Below are positions 40,681 through 45,778 of a DNA stretch of 45,778 nt, in pieces (positions within the stretch are counted from its first letter, which is position 1; every line of letters begins with the position of its first letter). Location of the stretch: NCBI GenBank assembly GCA_005778405.1, contig SXOA01000007.1, positions 1 to 45,778 on the forward strand. The letters are read 5' to 3'. This DNA is from Planctomycetaceae bacterium (lineage in GTDB: Bacteria > Planctomycetota > Planctomycetia > Pirellulales > Pirellulaceae). The notes under the pieces are model-generated. The model was not told the DNA's origin and did no database searches. It saw nothing but the letters and a program-made list of their open reading frames with translations. The translations under genes were made by a program, and so were the position numbers.

Positions 40681-41196
40681 TCACGTTCTTTGCAAGGCGT
40701 TCTCGAGTTGAAGGAAAACCAGCTCGACCACTTCTTTCTGCCGCGGCAGCCGGTCCTTGCTGGAGCGGCAGTGGTAGCGCAGAACGCTGAGGTCGGGACG
40801 TTGCTTTCGTTGGCTTTGACGTTGTTGCCGCCGGGCAATCGCGATGTAGACCACGCCGTCGAGTTCCGGTGGCGCGCCTGGGCCTAAATGTCCCGTGACG
40901 GCTGCGGAAATATCGGCTTCGGGAGTGAGGTCGAGAACACGAGTGGCCATCTCGCGGGCGACGATTTCGCTGACGGGGCCCGGATCTTTCAGTAGCCGGG
41001 CGGGGATTCCCAGATAAGCCCGCTTGGTCGCATTGCGATAAACCACTACGCCGCCGCAATGCCAAGCCGAGATTCCAGGCACTCGCGAGAGCGCGCCGGC
41101 CACCAGCCCCGCCGTGCAGCTCTCGGCAAGAACGACCTTGAGGTTCTGCTGCCGGAGCAGTTTGGCAACGCGGCGGACGAGGGCGGCGATGGGCAT
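40681..41196 (-). CDS. pncC: Nicotinamide-nucleotide amidohydrolase PncC (stand-alone CinA C-terminal domain)
   Basis: 171 residues. PncC deamidates NMN to nicotinic acid mononucleotide, recycling NMN formed by DNA ligase. It keeps the catalytic motif VVLAESCTAGLVAGALSRV (ESCTAG serine), plus HCGGVVVYRNATKRAYLGIP with the tyrosine and lysine and SAAVTGHLGPG with the VTG motif; the C-terminal strand DGVVYIAIA follows. The last 40 residues are unlike typical PncC. The ATG at 41196 was chosen because the family begins just before LVRRVAKLLRQ; it has no strong Shine-Dalgarno. It is divergent from the DMT transporter. It contrasts with the degenerate amidase half of the CinA-like protein at 15973. 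Confidence 0.9.
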   Translation of the reverse strand: MPIAALVRRVAKLLRQQNLKVVLAESCTAGLVAGALSRVPGISAWHCGGVVVYRNATKRAYLGIPARLLKDPGPVSEIVAREMATRVLDLTPEADISAAVTGHLGPGAPPELDGVVYIAIARRQQRQSQRKQRPDLSVLRYHCRSSKDRLPRQKEVVELVFLQLENALQRT

Positions 41197-41274
41197 AGAA
41201 ATGGACGAAAGGCGAATGCAAGATACAACGCCCACACAAAGCCGTGGGCGTGCCACTCGGAAACCGAGGCGTAT

Positions 41275-41280
41275 TAGAAT
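41275..41280 (+). promoter_or_regulatory. TAGAAT hexamer 6 bp before the DMT transporter start
   Basis: TAGAAT then AGCACC then the GTG start. The position suits a -10 box of a leaderless transcript; the -35 region is poor. Confidence 0.35.
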
Positions 41281-41286
41281 AGCACC

Positions 41287-42315
41287 GTGTCCCCTCTCTC
41301 AGCCACTGACGCGCACCCTGCCGGACGCCGGATTTTGGATCCGGTGGTCTTCGGCACGCTGTGCGGTCTGGCGTCGTCGATTCTCTACACGGTGGCGAAT
41401 GGTTTTCTGCGAGCCCTGACGGACTGCGATCCGGTCTGGGTTTCCACGGTGAAAACGCTGCCGACCGCGCTGCTCATGGCTCCCTGGATGCTGCACATGC
41501 ATTTGCGCGGCCACAGGGCCATTCCGCCGTTCACGGTACTGGCCGTCATCGCCGTCGGCGGCTTTGTCGGGCAGGTTTGCGGAAACATTCCGTTCCAGTG
41601 GGCACTCGGCATTATTGGCGTGGCCCTCACCGTGCCGCTGAACTTGGGAGGAATGATCGTCTTCGGAACGATTCTGGGCCGAGTCTTTTTGCACGAGCCG
41701 GTGACACTCCGCACCGTTGCCGCGATGGTGGTCCTGCTGGGGGCGGTCTTCGTCCTCTTTTTGGGAGCCGAAAACGCCCATGATGCCGTGCGGGGAACCG
41801 CCGAAGCTGTTGAGGCCGCGAGTTCGCCTCCCCATTTTTTGGAACTGGCGCTGGGTGTTGCCGCGGCCTGTCTCTGCGGCCTGGCCTATGCCGTTCTGAA
41901 CACGATCAACCGCTACTACGTTACCCGCGGCCATTCGCTTCCGGCCGCGCTGTTCACGGTTTCCATCGTGGGGATGCTCAGCCTAGGAAGCATCAGCCTC
42001 TGGCGGATTGGCCTGGAAGGAATGTTGGCCACAACGCCCCATAACTTGTGGCTCATGCTGCTCGCCGGCGTTTGTAACGCAGCCGCGTTCGTCACTCTGA
42101 CCAAATCGCTGCAGCTCACCAGCCTGGTCTTCGTCAATGCCCTCAACGCCACTCAAGCGACGATGGCGGCCCTCATGGGAGTCTTCTTCTTCCAGGAGCC
42201 GCCGTCCCCCTGGCTGCTCACGGGCGTCGGTCTCACCATCGGCGGCCTGCTGTTGATGAGAAAACGGCGTATCTCCGCAGACCGAGTCGCGGCGGAGATT
42301 CAGGAAGAGCCGTAA
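41287..42315 (+). CDS. DMT-superfamily transporter (EamA family)
   Basis: 342 residues. Ten predicted helices in two EamA repeats, with the typical GTLCGLASSILYTVANGFL at the start, SWAL-like FQWALGIIGVALTVPLNLG in repeat one, and NALNATQATMAALMGVFFFQEPP in repeat two. A charged loop (about residues 165-185) separates the repeats. It moves an unknown metabolite across the inner membrane. The GTG start has no Shine-Dalgarno and a TAGAAT hexamer ends 6 bp before it. It is followed by a 33-bp AT-rich repeat block and the convergent TrmH-family gene. Confidence 0.88.
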   Translation: MSPLSATDAHPAGRRILDPVVFGTLCGLASSILYTVANGFLRALTDCDPVWVSTVKTLPTALLMAPWMLHMHLRGHRAIPPFTVLAVIAVGGFVGQVCGNIPFQWALGIIGVALTVPLNLGGMIVFGTILGRVFLHEPVTLRTVAAMVVLLGAVFVLFLGAENAHDAVRGTAEAVEAASSPPHFLELALGVAAACLCGLAYAVLNTINRYYVTRGHSLPAALFTVSIVGMLSLGSISLWRIGLEGMLATTPHNLWLMLLAGVCNAAAFVTLTKSLQLTSLVFVNALNATQATMAALMGVFFFQEPPSPWLLTGVGLTIGGLLLMRKRRISADRVAAEIQEEP

Positions 42316-42317
42316 GA

Positions 42318-42350
42318 GAATTCGACATTCGGAATTCGAATTTCGGAATT
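42318..42350. repeat. AATTCGGAATTCGAATTTCGGAATTT-type low-complexity block
   Basis: About 33 bp of alternating (A/T)TTCGGAATTC units between the transporter and the convergent TrmH-family gene. It is related in composition to the AAATCCG repeat inside the helicase gene and may form a hairpin between the two converging transcripts. Confidence 0.6.
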
Positions 42351-42354
42351 TCCC

Positions 42355-42888
42355 CTATCCCTCCGGATATTGCCGGCAATATTCATACAGGGCCATCGCG
42401 GCAGAAGTGGCGACGTTGTACGCGTGGGGCATTCCCCAGACGGGAATCTCCACGCACACATCCACCAGCCGCAGCTCTTCGTCGGTCAGGCCGTGCCGCT
42501 CGTTGCCGAGCACGAGGGCCGTTTTTCGGGGAAAGACAAACTCGTGGATCTTTTTGGAGCCGGTCGTTTGCTCCAGACCCACAAGCGTGAATCCATCCTG
42601 CTTGAGCTGCTTCAAAACCGGCGGCAGCGTGCGGTGGACCTCGATCTCCACCTGGTCCGCGCCGTCGCGGGCAATGTTCTTGTCAACCTTCACATGCCCG
42701 CAAGCAATCAGCCGCGTGATCCCGCAACAGCCGGCGGTACGGACGATGTTGGAGAGATTGACATTGCTACGGAGCGGAGCGCAGACCAGCACCAGCTCGC
42801 GCAAACGCGCCAGCGGCGTCGGCGGCTTGTGGCGGACGTGCTCGATTTCGCCGCCGTGTCGAGGTTCTGGGTCATGTTCAGCAGGCAT
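42355..42888 (-). CDS. TrmH/SpoU family (SPOUT) tRNA/rRNA methyltransferase
   Basis: 177 residues. SPOUT methyltransferases bind SAM in a trefoil knot and methylate ribose 2'-OH or base positions. APLRSNVNLSNIVRTAGCCG carries motif 1 (N-x-x-N-I-x-R), the middle is TALVLGNERHGLTDEEL (motif 2), and VEIPVWGMPHAYNVATSAAM is the knot-forming motif 3. The N-terminal 25 residues are charged and probably disordered. The target nucleoside cannot be told. AAGGAGG lies about 8 bp before the ATG. It converges with the transporter gene. Confidence 0.9.
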   Translation of the reverse strand: MPAEHDPEPRHGGEIEHVRHKPPTPLARLRELVLVCAPLRSNVNLSNIVRTAGCCGITRLIACGHVKVDKNIARDGADQVEIEVHRTLPPVLKQLKQDGFTLVGLEQTTGSKKIHEFVFPRKTALVLGNERHGLTDEELRLVDVCVEIPVWGMPHAYNVATSAAMALYEYCRQYPEG

Positions 42889-42942
42889 AGGTCGCGCCTC
42901 CTTGATAGCACAAACGAAGAAGCAGCGGGACGGGAGTCGTTT

Positions 42943-42972
42943 TTGACAATCTCTCGTCCCAAGGCTTAGAAT
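42943..42972 (+). promoter_or_regulatory. Predicted promoter for the PQQ-repeat gene
   Basis: A perfect TTGACA (42943-42948), 18 bp, TAGAAT (42967-42972). The predicted transcript starts near 42979 and has a leader of about 74 nt. Confidence 0.65.
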
Positions 42973-43052
42973 CTCATTTCAGGTCCAAGACGCCCGTTGC
43001 AAATCCCACTCCGCTTCTCCGCGCTGTTGACTATCCCACCAGGAATGCCCCC

Positions 43053-44306
43053 ATGACCCGCCGAATCATTCTCGCGATGTCCTTTCTCCTTCCTTCTCTT
43101 GCGACCGCTGCCGATTGGACCGGCTTTCGCGGCCCCACCGGACAGGGGACAAGCGAAGAGAAGGGGCTGCCGGTAAAGTGGTCGAGCACGGAGAACATCG
43201 TGTGGAAGGTGGACCTCCCCGGCCCCGGAGCATCGAGTCCCATTGTGGTCGGCGACAAAGTTTTCGTCACGGCCTACTCCGGTTACGGGCTCAAGGCCAA
43301 CGAAGGGGACCAGAAGGACCTCCGCCGGCACTTGCTCTGCTTCCATAAGAAGACCGGCGAGAAGATCTGGGACAAGACCTTCGAACCCAAGCTCCCGGAG
43401 CACAATTATTCCGGCGAAGGGGCCTACCAGGGCTACGCCGGCAACACCCCCGTCTCCGACGGCGAGCGGCTGTACGTCTTCTTCGGCAAGTCCGGCGTCT
43501 ATTGCTTCGACTTGGGCGGCAACGAACAGTGGCACGAGAGCGTCGGCGAGGGTACGAACGGCTGGGGCTCGGGAACCTCTCCCGTGCCATTCGGCAATCT
43601 GCTCATCGTGAACGCCAGCATCGAAAGCAACTCGCTCGTGGCCCTCGACAAAAAGACCGGCAAGGAAGTCTGGAAGGCCAAGGGGATCGGTTCCTCTTGG
43701 AACACGCCGCAAATCGTCAAGACGAAGGAAGGCCCGGAGTTGGTCGTGAGCATGTCGGACTGGATCGTCGCCTTGAAGCCCGACACCGGCGTGGAACTCT
43801 GGCGGGCGGAAGGGGTGCATCGCTATTGCTGTCCCAGCGTGGTGACGCACGAGGACGTGGTCTACGCCATCGGCGGCGGCTCCACCTCTCTGGCCGTCCG
43901 GGCCGGCGGCCGCGGCGATGTGACCAAGACCCACGTCCTCTGGCGGGAAAACGAAGGCTCCAACGTCGGCTCCCCCCTCTACCTGGACGGCAACCTCTTC
44001 TGGGCCGAGGACGGCGGCGGCAGAATGCAGTGCCAGAACGGGGCCACCGGCGAGAAAACCTACGAGGCGCGCTTCAAACCCGGCTCCGGCCAAATCTGGT
44101 CCTCCCCCATCCTGGCGGACGGCAAAATCTACGTCGTCTCCCAGAACAACGGCACCTTCGTCCTCGCCGCCGGCCCAAAATTCGAGCAGCTCAGTCACAA
44201 CACCTTCGCGGACGACACCAGCCGCACCAACGCCAGCCCCGCCGTGGCAGCCGGCAAGATTTATCTGCGGACGGACAAGCGGCTCTACTGCATTGGAGGG
44301 AAGTAG
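43053..44306 (+). CDS. Exported PQQ-like beta-propeller repeat protein
   Basis: 417 residues with a signal peptide (LAMSFLLPSLATA) and about seven PQQ-type blades: WTGFRGPTGQGTS, VWKVDLPGPGASSP, GEKIWDKTFEPKL, NEQWHESVGEGTNGWG, GKEVWKAKGIGSSW, VELWRAEGVHRYCCPSV and SGQIWSSPILADGKIYVVS. Such periplasmic propellers are common in planctomycetes; no quinone-binding pocket residues or dehydrogenase signature are visible, so it is likely a binding or scaffold protein. A strong promoter lies 81 bp upstream. No operon partner is evident. Confidence 0.9.
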   Translation: MTRRIILAMSFLLPSLATAADWTGFRGPTGQGTSEEKGLPVKWSSTENIVWKVDLPGPGASSPIVVGDKVFVTAYSGYGLKANEGDQKDLRRHLLCFHKKTGEKIWDKTFEPKLPEHNYSGEGAYQGYAGNTPVSDGERLYVFFGKSGVYCFDLGGNEQWHESVGEGTNGWGSGTSPVPFGNLLIVNASIESNSLVALDKKTGKEVWKAKGIGSSWNTPQIVKTKEGPELVVSMSDWIVALKPDTGVELWRAEGVHRYCCPSVVTHEDVVYAIGGGSTSLAVRAGGRGDVTKTHVLWRENEGSNVGSPLYLDGNLFWAEDGGGRMQCQNGATGEKTYEARFKPGSGQIWSSPILADGKIYVVSQNNGTFVLAAGPKFEQLSHNTFADDTSRTNASPAVAAGKIYLRTDKRLYCIGGK

Positions 44307-44582
44307 CGGCGGCCATCGGTGGCTTCATTTTCTTACCTCCATCTTTCTGCCAGCAAGGTGCGACGGAGAACTATCTGGCATTTCTCCTATGAGCCTGAAG
44401 CAAGCGAAGGAAGGCGCAGAATCGTCAAACTCCAAAAGCTGCTCCGCGACGCCTTATCCGCCAAATACCGAGCAGAACTATGAAAGTCGAAGATGAGCGC
44501 AACCTAAAAACTTGCGCCTGGGACTGGTGAGATCGAGCCCAAACGTTTCCAGGCACATTTCGTTCCTGATATGCTGCTCCCC
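44307..44582. other. Non-coding stretch before the sigma factor gene
   Basis: 276 bp. Short open frames exist but show no family similarity. I see no clear promoter, hairpin or repeat. Confidence 0.5.
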
Positions 44583-45176
44583 ATGTCCGACGTCACCCGC
44601 ATCCTGTCGCAAATCGAATCCGGCGATCCGTCGGCAGCGGAGCAACTCCTGCCGCTGGTGTATGACGAGTTGCGGAAACTGGCGGCGGCGAAGCTGGCTC
44701 AGGAGAAGCCGGGGCAGACGCTCCAGGCGACGGCTCTGGTGCATGAGGCGTATTTGCGCCTGGTCGGGGACGGACTGGAACACAGTTGGAACAGCCGCGG
44801 GCATTTCTTTGGGGCGGCTGCGGAGGCGATGCGGCGGATCTTGATTGGGCAGGCTCGGCGCAAGGCCAGCCTCAAAGCGGGAGGGGAGCGGCAACGGGTG
44901 GACCTGGCGGCCGCGGAGCCCGAAATCCAGGGTCCGCAGTTGGATCTGCTCGCCCTGGACGTGGCCCTTCAGCAACTCGCGACCCGCGACGCACGGGCGG
45001 CCGAATTGGTCAAACTCCGTTTCTTTGCCGGCCTGACCATGCCCCAGGCCGCCGAGGCCCTCGGCGTATCGCTCGCCACCGTGGAAAATGACTGGGCCTA
45101 CGCCAAAAGCTGGTTGCGGCTGCAGATCTCGGATTCCCCACATCCTCCCTCTCCCCCTGGGAGAGGGCCTTGGTGA
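44583..45176 (+). CDS. ECF-type RNA polymerase sigma factor with a repeat-derived C-terminus
   Basis: 197 residues. Alternative sigma factor of the planctomycete type: region 2 ([35 protein letters not shown]) and region 4 ([26 protein letters not shown], helix-turn-helix). It lacks a visible anti-sigma factor; the next gene is a Ser/Thr kinase, a pairing frequent in planctomycetes. The final 14 residues, [14 protein letters not shown], are encoded by a palindromic repeat that also provides the stop codon, so the natural C-terminus was replaced or extended. The ATG at 44583 (MSDVTRIL) fits the family better than the one at 44571; there is no clear Shine-Dalgarno. Confidence 0.9.
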   Translation: MSDVTRILSQIESGDPSAAEQLLPLVYDELRKLAAAKLAQEKPGQTLQATALVHEAYLRLVGDGLEHSWNSRGHFFGAAAEAMRRILIGQARRKASLKAGGERQRVDLAAAEPEIQGPQLDLLALDVALQQLATRDARAAELVKLRFFAGLTMPQAAEALGVSLATVENDWAYAKSWLRLQISDSPHPPSPPGRGPW

Positions 45177-45182
45177 GGGTTT
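45146..45182. repeat. Interspersed CCCTCTCCC..GAGAGGGCC..GGTGAGGG repeat, copy 2
   Basis: CCCTCTCCCCCTGGGAGAGG then GCCTTGGTGAGGGTTT, a GC-rich hairpin; copy 1 is at 6325-6360. It overlaps the last 12 codons and the stop of the sigma factor gene. Confidence 0.8.
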
Positions 45183-45300
45183 CAGGATCGGCTCCCGGCC
45201 GCCCAATCAGAAAAATCTTCAAATTTCATTAGGGGAACCACGTGCCAAATGCGCACTGGTTTCTGGAGAGCAGCCATTACCGGCTTGCCAAGGAATCGCC

Positions 45301-45778
45301 ATGTCCGCAGAACCTATCGACGAAAAAGCCGTCTTCAACCTCGCCCGTCGTATCGACGGTCGCCAGGCACGGGCCGACTATCTGCAGCAGGTCTGTGGCG
45401 CACATCCCGAGGCGTTGCAACGCGTGCTGGAGCTCCTCCAGGTGCATGAGCAGGAACAGAGTTTCCTGGAGTCGCCTGCCGTCGCGATGAATGTCACCAT
45501 CGACCAGCCGCTCGCCGAAAAACCCGGCACCCAGATCGGCCCCTACAAACTCCTGCAGCAGATCGGCGAAGGGGGCATGGGGGTCGTCTACATGGCCGAG
45601 CAGTCCAAGCCGGTCGAGCGGCGGGTGGCGATCAAAGTCATCAAGCCGGGGATGGACACGCGGCAGGTGATTGCCCGCTTTGAGGCCGAGCGGCAGGCCC
45701 TGGCGATGATGGACCACCAGAACATCGCCAAGGTGTTCGAAGCGGGCACGACCGACAGCGGCCGGCCCTATTTCGTCA
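45301..45778 (+). CDS. Serine/threonine protein kinase, N-terminal part (runs off the window edge)
   Basis: The first 159 codons. An N-terminal region of about 70 residues (SAEPIDEKAVFNLARRIDG) is typical of planctomycete kinases and may contact the neighbouring sigma factor pathway. The kinase domain then opens at about residue 78 with IGPYKLLQQIGEGGMGVVYM (glycine-rich loop), VAIKVIKPGMD with the ATP-binding lysine, and FEAERQALAMMDHQNIAKVF, at the edge. The catalytic loop and activation segment lie outside the window. AAGGAATCG precedes the ATG by about 8 bp. It is 124 bp after the ECF sigma factor and in the same orientation. Confidence 0.9.
   Translation, partial: MSAEPIDEKAVFNLARRIDGRQARADYLQQVCGAHPEALQRVLELLQVHEQEQSFLESPAVAMNVTIDQPLAEKPGTQIGPYKLLQQIGEGGMGVVYMAEQSKPVERRVAIKVIKPGMDTRQVIARFEAERQALAMMDHQNIAKVFEAGTTDSGRPYFV

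Noticed and set aside
42966..44198. 410-codon minus-strand frame across the PQQ-repeat gene
   Set aside because: Antisense shadow; valine/glycine-rich low-complexity translation.
44293..44496. 67-codon plus-strand frame between the PQQ-repeat gene and the sigma factor
   Set aside because: Overlaps the end of the upstream gene, has no Shine-Dalgarno and no family similarity.

Overview
The window is about 45.8 kb of GC-rich bacterial chromosome, almost certainly from a member of the Planctomycetota and probably Pirellulales-like. The evidence is lineage-typical gene content: two PSCyt1/PSCyt2/PSD1 cytochrome proteins each followed by a DUF1501 protein, a third DUF1501 protein, a BBP7 outer-membrane barrel, a DUF1573 protein, three sulfatases, a PQQ-like beta-propeller protein, and an ECF sigma factor next to a Ser/Thr kinase. 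I see no tRNA, rRNA, CRISPR array, prophage or IS transposase. Start codons were chosen from Shine-Dalgarno spacing, family N-termini and promoter positions, and several are GTG or TTG.

Layout. 1-5 kb: the 5' part of aspS (minus), a zinc-ribbon membrane protein, a BBP7 barrel, an M20 dipeptidase (minus) and clpS, the last two divergent. 5-11.3 kb: mtaB, a secreted esterase, and the first PSD1-DUF1501 pair. 11.3-19.1 kb: an FAD-dependent desaturase-like enzyme, GT4 and FG-GAP genes (minus), an RRM protein (minus), CinA-like, DUF1573 and moaB. 19.3-23.9 kb: the second PSD1-DUF1501 pair. 24-27 kb: an ArsM-like methyltransferase (minus) and a tight ABM-xdhC-mocA-like operon that points to molybdenum hydroxylase maturation. 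27-33.2 kb: one minus-strand run, hslV-hslU-sulfatase-sulfatase-sulfatase, with gaps of -13, 2, 15 and 7 bp. 33.7-45.8 kb: a Ski2-like helicase, a second zinc-ribbon membrane protein, a DUF1501 protein, mscL, two anchored proteins of unknown function, pncC, a DMT transporter, a TrmH-family methyltransferase, a PQQ-repeat protein, an ECF sigma factor and the start of a Ser/Thr kinase.

I did not find a clearly new multi-gene system. The best leads are: (1) a CinA-like protein whose C-terminal amidase domain has lost the ESCTGG-type serine motif, while a separate intact PncC lies 23 kb away; (2) the packing of three exported sulfatases behind hslVU; (3) a dense population of short palindromic and low-complexity repeats, some inside coding regions (PSD1, helicase, the C-terminus of the sigma factor) and some exactly between cytochrome and DUF1501 genes; (4) a helicase whose conserved N-terminus extends upstream of every usable start codon; (5) three genes with a -10-like hexamer exactly 6 bp before the start codon, compatible with leaderless transcripts.
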